Position numbers and translations under genes: made by a program
The notes under the pieces: model-generated
Databases searched by the model: none
The model's input: only the letters and a program-made list of their open reading frames with translations
What the model was told of the DNA's origin: nothing
Part shown: piece by piece, positions 43,050 to 52,526 of the stretch
Layout of the letters: each line of letters starts with the position of its first letter
How positions within the stretch are numbered: position 1 is the first letter of the stretch
Source: a virus
Length of the DNA stretch: 64,000 bases
Direction: 5' to 3' (one strand)
IMG/VR virus record: IMGVR_UViG_3300024262_000019
Location: 1 to 64,000 of that record

Positions 43050-43772
43050 CTATGGTTTGATTCCCAAACTGAATTCTTCGATCATCTCTGGCTGTACTTC
43101 AAGTTCCATCAATGAAACCTGACCAGAGGCAGCATCGAAATCATTCCCAGACCTGTACCGAACTGGCAGGCAGTTGTGAAGCAACCATGCGCGAGCTGGT
43201 ACCCTCATAGCATGGCTAAAAGGACCGATACCAAGAGCAATACCAGCACTAGCTATACCGACCGATGACGCCGATCCGCCAAGTCCGCTGAGTGAAGCAA
43301 CCACGCCAGCAACGCCGGCAATACCAGCTACAGATGCGGCGATCTTAGGGTCATTACTTGGTTCAACATTTCCAATATTTATACTGGAGAAATGAACTAT
43401 CAGAAGGCTTCGTCTGGGACTCTGTGCTCTTCCTCCACCCTGAAGGAAGTTGGCAACTTTGGCAGCATCATTTTCGGATTCGAACTTCTTATCGCCGTGA
43501 AGCGTGAAGATGATCCAGCTATAAAAGTCAGCATCAAACATAGATGCCGCACGCTCAAAGAGAACAGGAGAAACTCGCCCACCCTTTACAACCCCACGGT
43601 TATAAAGAAAGGTTCCATCCTTGAAGGACTCTAACTCAACACCTATTTCCGGGGCAGATATCCTAGAAAATCCAAAGAGAGGATTGAAGATAGGAATGCC
43701 GCCGGACGATGTAGCATCAAATGCCCAGAAGTAATGATCCTGGAGGTAATCCGTGAATCTGCTTCTGGGCAC
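43050..43772 (-). CDS. Second gp19-like tube protein with hydrophobic insert
   Basis: A 240-residue protein. The opening (TDYLQDHYFWAF), the strand pair (GVELESFKDGTFLYNRGVVKGG) and the end (LPVRYRSGNDFDAASGQVSLMELEVQPE) match the gp19-type tube fold and its 191-residue neighbour. Between them, residues 144-185 are almost only Gly, Ala, Val, Ile and Ser, long enough for a membrane-like helix pair. The start is GTG at 43772 with no ribosome site. It may be a tube initiator or distal tube ring, as in systems with two tube proteins. Confidence 0.75.
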   Translation of the reverse strand: MPRSRFTDYLQDHYFWAFDATSSGGIPIFNPLFGFSRISAPEIGVELESFKDGTFLYNRGVVKGGRVSPVLFERAASMFDADFYSWIIFTLHGDKKFESENDAAKVANFLQGGGRAQSPRRSLLIVHFSSINIGNVEPSNDPKIAASVAGIAGVAGVVASLSGLGGSASSVGIASAGIALGIGPFSHAMRVPARAWLLHNCLPVRYRSGNDFDAASGQVSLMELEVQPEMIEEFSLGIKP

Positions 43773-43804
43773 CTGTGTAGACTATCAGACCAACGTAAAT
43801 AGAA

Positions 43805-44380
43805 CTAGGGCGAGGCCGTACTTGCGCCGTGATCGTTGACTTCGAAGTACTCAATGGCCAGATCTAGTTCCTGAATCGAAACCTCACTAGCAGTCGCATC
43901 CAGATCTGAAGACACCTTGTGCCGAATAGGAAATGCCTGATGGCAGATATATTCGATAACACCATTGTCAGCAGGACCATGCTTGACAGCCTGCTCGGTA
44001 TTTGGGCTTGTCGATGATGTCTCTGGCTTGGAATCACGATGGAAGTGAAAGATACTAACAGTAGCTCGGTACTCGCTGTTGCCTTCGATAATATCCTTCA
44101 TCCAGGCCCAGAACGTGCCATCGGCCAATGCAACACCACGAGAGAGTGATACATCGCTGATGGATGGCATACCAACGTATTTCCTAGTGTAGATATAGTG
44201 CCCCTCGCGATACTCCACAGCGTCATGAGACGCCTCTGGTGTACTTACGGCATTGAATCCAGCACTAGGTTTCTCGGTACCAGTCTTAAGCTGACTGGTA
44301 GTTCCGGCGCCGAAGCCCTGTACTAGGACATGGAATCTAAAGTTATGTAGATAGTCACTGGACTTTGGTCTGCTAGCCAT
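43805..44380 (-). CDS. Tail tube protein, gp19 family
   Basis: A 191-residue protein. The start YLHNFRFHVLVQGFGAG, then AVEYREGHYIYTRKYVGMPSI (key residues EYREG and RK), then FWAWMKDI, fit the T4-type tail tube family. It forms the inner tube that the sheath drives into the cell. It is somewhat longer than T4 gp19 (163 residues). GAGG lies seven bases before the ATG. It follows sheath, the usual order, with one small gene between. Confidence 0.92.
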   Translation of the reverse strand: MASRPKSSDYLHNFRFHVLVQGFGAGTTSQLKTGTEKPSAGFNAVSTPEASHDAVEYREGHYIYTRKYVGMPSISDVSLSRGVALADGTFWAWMKDIIEGNSEYRATVSIFHFHRDSKPETSSTSPNTEQAVKHGPADNGVIEYICHQAFPIRHKVSSDLDATASEVSIQELDLAIEYFEVNDHGASTASP

Positions 44381-44440
44381 TGGTATTCCTCAATTCTTTA
44401 CTGGATCTACTGTATCACGCTGGAAGTATCTAAGCTCGAC

Positions 44441-44923
44441 CTAGTAAGTCGCTTTCCAGCCACAGTCGTTAGTGAGTCCAGCGTCAGCCGTAGTCACGTC
44501 ATACACAAGATCGAAACCAAGATTGGTTACATTGAGAACCCATGTTGCACCGCGTGCGGCAGGGCCATCAGTCTTGTCCAATGTCAGAGTAACAACCGGA
44601 ATGACACCAGTGGGGAAAGGCTCTGGGTATACGACGCCTGTTGTAACAACTGCTACGGCGTTAACGTCGATCCCCGCCTCAAGACCATGCTGCTCCAATG
44701 GGATAGACATCAAGTCTACGTTGTCCGAAGACTGGACAGCGTCAACGCTGACGGTGCCAGCATCAACAAGAGACTTAAGACCACGCATGGAATCAAGCTC
44801 TGCTACAGATCTTTCGATCGTGATGGAATCGTTGGCAGCGCCAGCTGCACCAAGGACCACATAGGCTTCGGTGACAGGGGTGGCTACTGCGGCTAGGTTC
44901 GTTATCGTGACTGCTACACTCAT
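44441..44923 (-). CDS. Small virion protein between sheath and tube
   Basis: A 160-residue acidic protein. Two parts: a strand-rich start with ITIERSVAELDSMRGLKSLVDAGTV-type content (residues about 34-58) and a second sandwich (VTLTLDKTDGPAARG, WVLNVTNLGFDLVYDV). Few Cys and no membrane segment. AGGAG lies seven bases before the ATG. Its place between sheath and tube hints at a tail component, but no known family is clear. Confidence 0.7.
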   Translation of the reverse strand: MSVAVTITNLAAVATPVTEAYVVLGAAGAANDSITIERSVAELDSMRGLKSLVDAGTVSVDAVQSSDNVDLMSIPLEQHGLEAGIDVNAVAVVTTGVVYPEPFPTGVIPVVTLTLDKTDGPAARGATWVLNVTNLGFDLVYDVTTADAGLTNDCGWKATY

Positions 44924-44959
44924 GTTCTATCTCCTGTATCTGGTTTCAGTCCCTAGGAA

Positions 44960-47791
44960 CTAAGCCGTAAGGGTCTTTTGGCTAAATCTAAAGCGAATGA
45001 ATTCGCCAGGACGGTTTGGTGCGATGCCGATATCAACGATGACCTGCCCAAGGTTCGCAACCTCTGGAGGGTTATTGGTTCCATCGCAAATAACGAAGAA
45101 TGCCTGACTTGGCGAAGATCCGGCGAAGTGGCCAGTGCTGAACAGATTTGAAAGGAATCCATCGATGGACGTCTTTATCTGGGCATACAAGCTGGATGTG
45201 ATCGATTCGAATACGAATCCAAATGTTGAATTGAAGATCGACTTCTCAACAAACTGGAACAATCGAACAGCGTTGATGTACCTGAGTACGTCATTCGTTG
45301 AAGACATCGTCCTTACGCCCCAGACAGCTAGTCCAGTCTGAGTCGTATTGATCAATGGGTTGATTCGAACGGGGTAAACCGTATCCCTCTCACCCTTGTC
45401 TGGATCCTTCTCAAGACCAGTAAGGAACCTGAGAGCGCCATCTACTGTGCCGCCAGGTGCTTTACCAACATTCCTGGTCGAATCAGTCCTGGAGTAAATT
45501 CCAGCTACCCATCCGAACGGTGGAACGGTGAGGATTTTGGCAGCGTTAGTTGGATCTGTGACCCGAATCCATGGCCAATACATAGCCGCGAACTTCGTCT
45601 TCCTCGGGAAGGTAATGGTCTTGAAATCCTTTGCCTCCTGAGCGTCGAATCCTTTTGGAGTAGTAAAGATATTGAAAATATCCAAACGTCCTTCGGCGTA
45701 ATCGATTTGGTCACCCATGACAGTCGTATCGCCGGCAAAGTCCGGGATAATCAACTGCATGACTTCGTCGATCCGATCGAGGGCAAACATTCCCCTGCGA
45801 GCAGGCTGAAGAATTGGACTACTGAAGATAGTCCTGTCGAAAGTTCCACCACTTAGCGTTCCATCCGAGCCGCCGGTGAAGACATAGTCAACGCTGGTTG
45901 CGGATGGGGATGCGATGTAATCAACAGTAATGTCTGTAGCTGCAGCCGGTGCATTTGCTCCGGTCAGGAAGTTCAACACCCAGGCACCAGTCGAATTACT
46001 GATGGTGTTTGTCTTGGTGATATCAAGGCCGGTGCCAGTGACATTCCCGTTGACGTCAACAACAAGAGTCCTAAGCGGAAGACCAGACACAGCCTCGTAA
46101 GTTACGACCGCTGAAGTCTTAACTATCGAAGTGTTTGCCAGGGTTCCAGAGAATGCAGCTGTGGTTCCGTCGCCGGAATCCATAACCTCTGCCGTGACGG
46201 CAGTCCCTTTGAGAACAGATGGAACATCAAGAGCACCGGTATCCGTGATGGTCACGAAGTCCGAGTTATCGTTCATGATATCTGGGAAATACAGAGCATC
46301 TCCTGCATCATCGAATACGATCTCTTCGTATGTTTCCTTGACCTCATCTTCGCCGGTGAAGCCGCTAGTCAGGAGAACCGTCACGTCATACTTTGAGTAT
46401 GTTCCAGCGCCAGTGACTGCCTGGGTTCCAGATGTGAAATAGTTCTCGTTTCCTGAGATACGCAGCGTGAGACTGTCCGACCAGGAGCCTACGTTATCGG
46501 CGTCCATCTCCCACATGCAGTAGCTGTAATCAACGATTACATCGTTGCCGAGGAAGGGAAGATCCGTGCCGCCGGTAAAGGTTACGCTAATAGCTCCAGT
46601 GGCATAATCAACAGTTCCAGCGACACCGGTGCCACCAGCTGTGGTTGCGGTAAATACGCCAAGTCCATTGTCCGTAACCGTCTGCAGGGCACCGCCTGCT
46701 TCGTAGTCTGCGGTCATAGATAGGGCATCGGGACCGTTGTCGGTTCCAATGGTCCTGGCCGCAAACGTCATAGTCAGAACGCCAGTGTCTCGATCCAGTG
46801 AAGCTGAGGAGATACGAGCAGCATCGGCGCCACCAACAGTGGATACACCGGTGATAGTTGCCGTCTTAACATCGTTGTCCGTACCGCCGGACATGACAGC
46901 CGCGCCGAACGATGTCGTGCCACCGGTCGTAGTGGTAGCAAGCGCGTTGCCAGCCGTGCCACCCAGAAGGGCCCAAACATCTACCGTCGAACCAGGGGTA
47001 ACTACTGCTGCAGCAGCATCAGGGTTGACGACCGTGCCTGTTCCGTAGAGAGATCCAATACCAGTGCCAGCAGTAACGGCGGCAACCAGGTTATTTAGTG
47101 CAGTGGTGTCCGAGGCACCGATAAGGACGCTATTTGCGCCACCGAGCACCGTATTGAACGTGTACGTTACGCTGCCAATCGTGACAGTATCCGTATCCAC
47201 GATTGGACCACCAGACACCGTGAGCAGTTCGGTTGCCTGAATAGACTCTGTCCAGTTCAGGGTAACGAGTGCGTCTGTTAGGGGGAAGGCTGCAAGAGCC
47301 GCACTGACATGGGGACCAACAACGGCTTCGCCGATAGCTGGAGTGAATGTCATCGCTTCGCCTGTGGTTCCACCGGCTGGATCATTGCGCCAACCAACAA
47401 CAACCGACCCCTTGAACAGGGGAACATTGGCCATCGTAGCGCCAAGGGTAACGGTAGCGCCCGTACCAAGGCCAAGGGCCTCGGCTACAACTGGCTCAGT
47501 GACACAGGATTCACCTGCAACCGAGTCGGTTGGGACAACACGAACTACGTACGCCCTGGTCCCACCGTTGGCGAAGAATGCCTGTACGGTAATTGGGACA
47601 CGAGAGTCGTTCGTATACTCACCGAATGTACGAACAAAGTCGTCGTTGCTGGTTATCAGCTTGGCTACGTTGTCTGGACCTCTGCCGGTCCATCCCATTG
47701 TGGCCATTGTTGAGGTTCCAACTGCATCGACCTGTTGGCCGCTGACATTGACTTCCTCAATAAAAATACCCGGTGAAAGAAATTCAGCCAC
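44960..47791 (-). CDS. Tail sheath protein, gp18 family, with large insert
   Basis: A 943-residue protein. The N-terminus (LSPGIFIEEV, FFANGGTRAYVVRV) and the C-terminal 250 residues (AAMYWPWIRVTDPT, VPPFGWVAGIYSRTD, GRYINAVRLF-type motif seen here as RYINAVRLFQFVEKSI) are typical sheath regions that build the contractile core. Residues about 100-690 are inserted beta-rich domains facing outside, one of which (198-303) recurs in fibre proteins. It is much larger than T4 gp18 (659). The start is GTG, five bases after AGGAGG. Confidence 0.95.
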   Translation of the reverse strand: MAEFLSPGIFIEEVNVSGQQVDAVGTSTMATMGWTGRGPDNVAKLITSNDDFVRTFGEYTNDSRVPITVQAFFANGGTRAYVVRVVPTDSVAGESCVTEPVVAEALGLGTGATVTLGATMANVPLFKGSVVVGWRNDPAGGTTGEAMTFTPAIGEAVVGPHVSAALAAFPLTDALVTLNWTESIQATELLTVSGGPIVDTDTVTIGSVTYTFNTVLGGANSVLIGASDTTALNNLVAAVTAGTGIGSLYGTGTVVNPDAAAAVVTPGSTVDVWALLGGTAGNALATTTTGGTTSFGAAVMSGGTDNDVKTATITGVSTVGGADAARISSASLDRDTGVLTMTFAARTIGTDNGPDALSMTADYEAGGALQTVTDNGLGVFTATTAGGTGVAGTVDYATGAISVTFTGGTDLPFLGNDVIVDYSYCMWEMDADNVGSWSDSLTLRISGNENYFTSGTQAVTGAGTYSKYDVTVLLTSGFTGEDEVKETYEEIVFDDAGDALYFPDIMNDNSDFVTITDTGALDVPSVLKGTAVTAEVMDSGDGTTAAFSGTLANTSIVKTSAVVTYEAVSGLPLRTLVVDVNGNVTGTGLDITKTNTISNSTGAWVLNFLTGANAPAAATDITVDYIASPSATSVDYVFTGGSDGTLSGGTFDRTIFSSPILQPARRGMFALDRIDEVMQLIIPDFAGDTTVMGDQIDYAEGRLDIFNIFTTPKGFDAQEAKDFKTITFPRKTKFAAMYWPWIRVTDPTNAAKILTVPPFGWVAGIYSRTDSTRNVGKAPGGTVDGALRFLTGLEKDPDKGERDTVYPVRINPLINTTQTGLAVWGVRTMSSTNDVLRYINAVRLFQFVEKSIFNSTFGFVFESITSSLYAQIKTSIDGFLSNLFSTGHFAGSSPSQAFFVICDGTNNPPEVANLGQVIVDIGIAPNRPGEFIRFRFSQKTLTA
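46883..47200 (-). repeat. Copy of the beta insert module inside the sheath
   Basis: Codes residues about 198-303. Blocks VTIGSVTYTFNTVL, VLIGAS, ALNNLVAAV and GIGSLYGTGT match the module at 20814-21134 in a fibre-type protein and, more loosely, the two copies in the gpI-like protein. Confidence 0.8.
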
Positions 47792-47835
47792 TATTGCCTC
47801 CTAGATGATCAAATTCAGAGGCCAGTAGATCAGCA

Positions 47836-48318
47836 TTAGTCCTTTCGCTTGAAAGTCCTTTTGCTTCTCTTTTTGGGTATCTCTGCGGCATCAGCCTTGG
47901 TCTGCTTGTTCGAATTACTCTGGGTATCTTTTTTCTGAATATCAGATTGTTTTTTTACGGCTTTTGCACTCTTTTTAGCCGGTTCGATACCCTGTGATTC
48001 GTTCGCGACCTTAACATGGCTTAGATGATGACTACTGGAAGTATCCAGATCTACTAAGCTAGGTACCGACGCAGGCTTGATTGGCAGATCTTCCTTTGTC
48101 TTTATTTTTACTGGAGCTGGCCTGGTCACACTGGACACTGCCACCACCGGATCTCCACCCCTATTAGCAAGCTTCCTCTCCCGTACAAGGTTCCAAACGT
48201 AAGCACTCATCTGCTCAGGCTTTACGTATGTCTTCTTCCTGGGTGGAAAATGAAGCAATGAGCCGTCAAATGCTTCGACTGCTTGTGTTTCAGGTGTCGG
48301 GTTGTAGATCCAAGGCAT
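47836..48318 (-). CDS. Small protein with basic disordered tail before the sheath
   Basis: A 160-residue protein. The first 60 residues form a compact unit (IYNPTPETQAVEAFDGS, LHFPPRKKTYVKPE). From residue 75 it is disordered and rich in Lys, Ser and Thr, ending in KKRSKRTFKRKD. GGAG lies seven bases before the ATG. It may bind DNA or an acidic virion surface, but no family is known to me. Confidence 0.65.
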   Translation of the reverse strand: MPWIYNPTPETQAVEAFDGSLLHFPPRKKTYVKPEQMSAYVWNLVRERKLANRGGDPVVAVSSVTRPAPVKIKTKEDLPIKPASVPSLVDLDTSSSHHLSHVKVANESQGIEPAKKSAKAVKKQSDIQKKDTQSNSNKQTKADAAEIPKKRSKRTFKRKD

Positions 48319-48340
48319 CTTGTCACTCCATTTATATCTT

Positions 48341-49060
48341 CTAAAGAAGTCCGGTATTTACAGTAGGAAGCCCAGACATCGCCCGCTGGACAACAGGGTC
48401 ATTCAAATCAAGCTCAGCTTCCACTCGCAGGGTAATGTTGAAGTTAGTCTCCCTACCAGCAACATCTGGCTTTGTATCCAGCGCCGATGGGCTCTCCATG
48501 AATGCCGTATAGCTACGAAGGTCGTCATTGCTGTCCTTTAGGTAGACAGTCGTATACGGAGGATATCTCTTCAGCGTATGACGAAGCATTTGCATTGCTT
48601 CTACCTTAAGATTGTTGCGATACCGCGCACGAATCTGGATTGTGTACATCAGATCGAAAGGCACCGCCTGGGCCTTGTTCTCATACTGATCGAATCCCTC
48701 GGCCATGGTGTCTCCGGTCCTTGGATTCAAAATCGTAACAGGGGAGGCGCTGGTGGCTGGAACGCGATACTGCTCATTCCCAGGATGCCACCTACTCATA
48801 GCTGGAGTTATGTCATCCCTCCTGATCACAAACGAAGGCAAGATCTTCGGATCTATCGTCTCGTCTGGGAACGCAAAGTAGATGGGAATACCCTCGAACT
48901 CAATATTCCCCGTAGGCGGAGGAGGACTTACGCCGAGTACATCCACAACATACATATCGCCAATCGTATTCACGACTCCGCCGAGAGTGGTAATCACCCC
49001 TCTGTCAAAATCTGACAGCCATACATCTCCATTGCGTTCATTTTCCTGAGAAAGAACCAT
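48341..49060 (-). CDS. Probable tail terminator protein
   Basis: A 239-residue protein upstream of the sheath. The centre (QAVPFDLMYTIQIRARYRNNLKVEAMQMLRHTLK: key residues Y-T-I-Q-I-R-A-R) and a final strand (ETNFNITLRVEAEL) resemble tail terminator and connector proteins that cap the tube and sheath. The ATG overlaps the previous stop (TAATG), with AGG six bases ahead. Assignment rests on strand pattern and location. Confidence 0.5.
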   Translation of the reverse strand: MVLSQENERNGDVWLSDFDRGVITTLGGVVNTIGDMYVVDVLGVSPPPPTGNIEFEGIPIYFAFPDETIDPKILPSFVIRRDDITPAMSRWHPGNEQYRVPATSASPVTILNPRTGDTMAEGFDQYENKAQAVPFDLMYTIQIRARYRNNLKVEAMQMLRHTLKRYPPYTTVYLKDSNDDLRSYTAFMESPSALDTKPDVAGRETNFNITLRVEAELDLNDPVVQRAMSGLPTVNTGLL

Positions 49061-49899
49061 TAGCGACCTAGCCTATTCTGGAAACCAGCAAATTTTGAAG
49101 CCTGTCCAGAAGATATCTTATCCAGTTTAGGCGGGAAGCTCTTGTACCGTTTTGAATTTGGATTAGTCATGGTCTGCCCAATGATCTTCTCACTGATTGC
49201 CATCCTGCCTATGCTACTGCTGATCGACTTAATCATCCTCCTGAACACCGGCTTCGACTTTCCACTCCCACCGCCAAACTCCATCTCTAGAGCCTGCATG
49301 GCAACGTCGGGTATCGCCTTGCTCCTCCTTGTCACCTTGCCAGGATCTCCAGGCTTGCCCTTCTTTATCTTCCTGCCCATCTCGCGAAGCTCGGACCTGA
49401 TTCCCGCAATCTTCCCACTCTGCATCTTGGCAACCTTGTCGGCTTCCTTCTTCGTCACCTTGCGCTGGATAACGGTAGCCTCCTTCTTTGTTGGCCAAAA
49501 AGGAATCGTGTCAGCTGTCCATGGCCCCTTGTCCTCTAGAATCTGTACAGCAGGATCTGGCCTAACGAGACGCTTCTTGGCTCGCACATAGAGCACGGTC
49601 TTGGGAACATCGAGCTTACGTATCCGCTTGGATTTTGTTGGGGCATATATCGCATACCCAGCTCGGTTTTTGCCGCCAACGCCAATCTCAACTAGCTGTA
49701 AAGACTCCTTTAGATCTGCATAGTCAGACCCACCAGGAATCTCGTCTTTGATCATATCAAAGGCATTTTTAGCAGCGAGATAGCTCACGATTTTATGAAG
49801 AGCTTCCGCCCTCTCGGTAAGCTCCTTGGTCACCAACCTCCAGTTGTTTATGGTGCTTGGTGACTTCTGGATATCTACAAATCTGCCGCCCTTGGGCAT
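49060..49899 (-). CDS. Tail completion protein candidate, HK97 gp10-like
   Basis: A 279-residue basic protein. The C-terminal region has MEFGGGSGKSKPVFRRMI, which fits the E-x-G-x-x-x-x-x-PF-x-R-x pattern of HK97 gp10/tail completion proteins. The N-terminal half has helix and the strand ESLQLVEIGV. The centre is Lys-rich (KEADKVAKMQSGK). CAGGGG lies before the ATG. It sits between neck and terminator, as expected. Confidence 0.55.
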   Translation of the reverse strand: MPKGGRFVDIQKSPSTINNWRLVTKELTERAEALHKIVSYLAAKNAFDMIKDEIPGGSDYADLKESLQLVEIGVGGKNRAGYAIYAPTKSKRIRKLDVPKTVLYVRAKKRLVRPDPAVQILEDKGPWTADTIPFWPTKKEATVIQRKVTKKEADKVAKMQSGKIAGIRSELREMGRKIKKGKPGDPGKVTRRSKAIPDVAMQALEMEFGGGSGKSKPVFRRMIKSISSSIGRMAISEKIIGQTMTNPNSKRYKSFPPKLDKISSGQASKFAGFQNRLGR

Positions 49900-49900
49900 G

Positions 49901-50314
49901 TTAACCCCTGAACCGAATCACTGGCTTATCGGGAGGGTCATCCTCTCTAATCTCGGAATCGCCATCCTTGGAGAGTAGGACTAGATTCGGAGCCTGCTTA
50001 CCCTCTGGCTTCAATTTTTTCATCAGCTCAATATGCTCAACGCAGACGCCTATGACACGAGGATGTTCACTCACTCTGATCGCATGAGTGGCCTTGTTTC
50101 CGCACCGAAAACAGAACTGATCGAACTGGGTCATCGGACCCTTGTACTCATGGAAGGCACCTCCAGCGATCGGACCTCCGCACCCGTCAACGGCAAGACA
50201 CCTGCCATCTGGAACACCCCTATCCCTGGCATTCCAATAGTTCTCACATGTAGCGCAAACCACATTGAGGCCATCGCCGATGGCTGCAGCTATCTTCATT
50301 TGATCCAATGGCAC
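49901..50314 (-). CDS. Small Cys-rich, probably zinc-binding protein
   Basis: A 137-residue protein. Three Cys groups are visible: CATCENYW (C20, C23), C38/C44 in GRCLAVDGCGG, and CFRCGNKATHAI (C68, C71) with C92 and H95 in GVCVEHI. The spacing fits two zinc-ribbon sites. The GTG start shares its first base with the preceding TAG. The family is unknown to me; a folding or assembly factor is possible. Confidence 0.65.
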   Translation of the reverse strand: MPLDQMKIAAAIGDGLNVVCATCENYWNARDRGVPDGRCLAVDGCGGPIAGGAFHEYKGPMTQFDQFCFRCGNKATHAIRVSEHPRVIGVCVEHIELMKKLKPEGKQAPNLVLLSKDGDSEIREDDPPDKPVIRFRG

Positions 50315-52515
50315 TAGCTATACCTAGCCTTCTCCCTGTGCATATCCCGATATGTGTTCAAGAACATGCCCTCTGGGGCAACTCCGGCGGTAGCAGCTGC
50401 TGAGCGCATTGCTCCTAGGACATTCTTAACATCGGACAGCCTAGATGCTCGCTCCCTGTCAATGACACTTGGATCTGCAAACATCCTGGTAGTCATAATC
50501 TCCCTATCCTGGTCTGGGGAATCAGTGCTACATGCATGCGGCGTCATATAGCTCTTAGCCAGCCCTGGGCCTTCGCTGGGGTTGCCAGCTGGACCGTAAA
50601 CCGTCCTACCCAGATCTGGATATGCATCCTCCACACACATGGCGACGTCGTCGCTGGCTGCCTGTAAAGCCCTGTACGAATACCCAATAAGCGCCGGGAC
50701 TACTCCCTCATCCATCGACAGATTGGCAAGAAGAGAGAATGATTCCTTCGTCAGTGCCGATGGCATCGAGACACGGGATTCAACCCCCCGCCAGGCATGG
50801 AAGAAATCACCAGCGCCATTCTGGTACGCAGAAACGAGAGATTGTGACTCCTCGACAGGAAGCATTGCGATGCTTGCCAACTGGCAAACCTCATCCCAAT
50901 CCAATTGAGACAGAGCCTCGATAACCGCCTGACCTACCAGGTCGCTCGCCTCAAACCTGGAAAATACATCGAACGGATCTTCCGTTCTGTATGAGGACTC
51001 GCCATCGAGAACATCTCGCATCTCCGACAGCAGGGACCCACTTCTGGCAACCGACTCACCTACGCTGGCAGTTCCAGCTGGACCTTTCTCACGCTTTGGA
51101 GCGGCATCCGCCTTGGCCTTCTGATCTGCAATACCAGGTCTATTAGCCATGAACTTCTTGTGAAACCCAGACAGAGCCTGCCCAATTCGATGCAAAACTC
51201 CACGCTTTTTAGGAGCTGAATCATCAGCTGCGGATTTAGCTGCACTCGGAGCTGCTGCCCTAGCTGCGCTTGGAGCTGCCTGAGCATTATCAGAGCCACC
51301 CTTGGCGCGACCATGGAGATACCCAGCACCCTGAGCAGCATGGCCAACGGCAGCTCCTGCTAGTTTAAATGGAGCAGCGGCAGCTTTACCCATAAGGCCA
51401 AGGGCCTTCTTGCCCATCTCCTTCCGGCTAGCACTTTTAGCGCTCTTATCCGCCTGGCTGACTGCCTGCTTCTTAGCCTGCAATTTCATCTTGGCGTCGT
51501 GAGCCTCCTTGCTGCCATGAGTCGCCAGCATCCCAGAGAAGCCAGTGGACTTGGCTGCTGCAGCCTTCTTGGCAAGTGGATCTACTCCGGCAACATCCTT
51601 AGCGTGCATCTTAGCCTGCCTTCTGGCAGCCTTGTCTAAGCCAGTCCTAGCCTTATCACTGGCCTTGCCAACCGTCTGCTTACGCAAACGTGACGCACCC
51701 CTGGCCATGGCCTTATCCATCCTGGCCACACCTTGCTTACGTACATCTGACTTCTGCTTCAACAGGGAAGCACCCTTGGATAAAGATTGATCCATCCTCG
51801 ACGATCCCTGTTGCTGAGCAAGAACCTTGCTAGCACTAGGGAATTTGCTCATATCTACTTTTTCAAAGTGATACTGCACGTCCTCTGACATCGGTCTGTC
51901 TGGGTAGCAAAGAGCCTCAAGAACTTCCTCTGCAAGACCGTCTGGACCGTTCTCAACCAGATCTCCTAGGTAAGCAAACCCTTCAGGTCCGACCCACTCA
52001 TAAAATTCGGCAATGTCCATAAAGTCATCAGGGCTAATGACTGCAAGATGCTCAAGGGCAATGTCGTATTCGGAGTCCGTAGAACCCATGTATTCGCTGG
52101 CGATATACGAAGCTATAAAATCATCTTCGTTCAATATCTCCGGCTCATCAAATCTGAATGGTGCTGGATAGCTCTCACTAACGATGCCAACCAACTCTTC
52201 GATCAAGGCGCTAGACCTGCCGTACAGAGTGCTCTCGTCGAACGTTGGAGTTAGTCCATAGACATTGCGAAGCACCATAGCCACGTCTGGAGCTAGGCCA
52301 GCGGATAGCCCCATCGACTCAAGGTACCCAACGATGACCTTCTTAGGAATACAGTCCGACTTACGCAGACCTGACTCTTTAACGATCATCTTCGCAACTT
52401 CATCCGGAATATATCCAGCGCCAGGTGATACCTGACCCGATGGATCAAACTGACTTACGTTTGGGTTTCCAAGAAAAAGTGCCTGGCCGGGGCCGCTCAT
52501 CATCCAAGTAGACAT
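50314..52515 (-). CDS. Large unknown virion-locus protein with Lys/Ala-rich centre
   Basis: A 733-residue protein with start at the ATG at 52515, eight bases after AGGAG. An earlier in-frame ATG at 52575 lies within the HNH gene and has no ribosome site. Residues 1-215 and about 490-733 are acidic and folded; residues about 225-485 are Lys, Ala and Ser-rich with repeats such as KKALGLMGKAAAAPFKLAGA and R-M-D-x-x-L/A-x-x-G-A. Such a basic linker could bind DNA in the head or be ejected. No family recognised. Confidence 0.7.
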   Translation of the reverse strand: MSTWMMSGPGQALFLGNPNVSQFDPSGQVSPGAGYIPDEVAKMIVKESGLRKSDCIPKKVIVGYLESMGLSAGLAPDVAMVLRNVYGLTPTFDESTLYGRSSALIEELVGIVSESYPAPFRFDEPEILNEDDFIASYIASEYMGSTDSEYDIALEHLAVISPDDFMDIAEFYEWVGPEGFAYLGDLVENGPDGLAEEVLEALCYPDRPMSEDVQYHFEKVDMSKFPSASKVLAQQQGSSRMDQSLSKGASLLKQKSDVRKQGVARMDKAMARGASRLRKQTVGKASDKARTGLDKAARRQAKMHAKDVAGVDPLAKKAAAAKSTGFSGMLATHGSKEAHDAKMKLQAKKQAVSQADKSAKSASRKEMGKKALGLMGKAAAAPFKLAGAAVGHAAQGAGYLHGRAKGGSDNAQAAPSAARAAAPSAAKSAADDSAPKKRGVLHRIGQALSGFHKKFMANRPGIADQKAKADAAPKREKGPAGTASVGESVARSGSLLSEMRDVLDGESSYRTEDPFDVFSRFEASDLVGQAVIEALSQLDWDEVCQLASIAMLPVEESQSLVSAYQNGAGDFFHAWRGVESRVSMPSALTKESFSLLANLSMDEGVVPALIGYSYRALQAASDDVAMCVEDAYPDLGRTVYGPAGNPSEGPGLAKSYMTPHACSTDSPDQDREIMTTRMFADPSVIDRERASRLSDVKNVLGAMRSAAATAGVAPEGMFLNTYRDMHREKARYS

Positions 52516-52526
52516 AACCATATCTC

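Noticed and set aside
42801-44430. Shared ATACTTCCAG in two intergenic regions
   Set aside because: Ten bases, only two intergenic copies and one similar copy in a gene; too little to call a control site.
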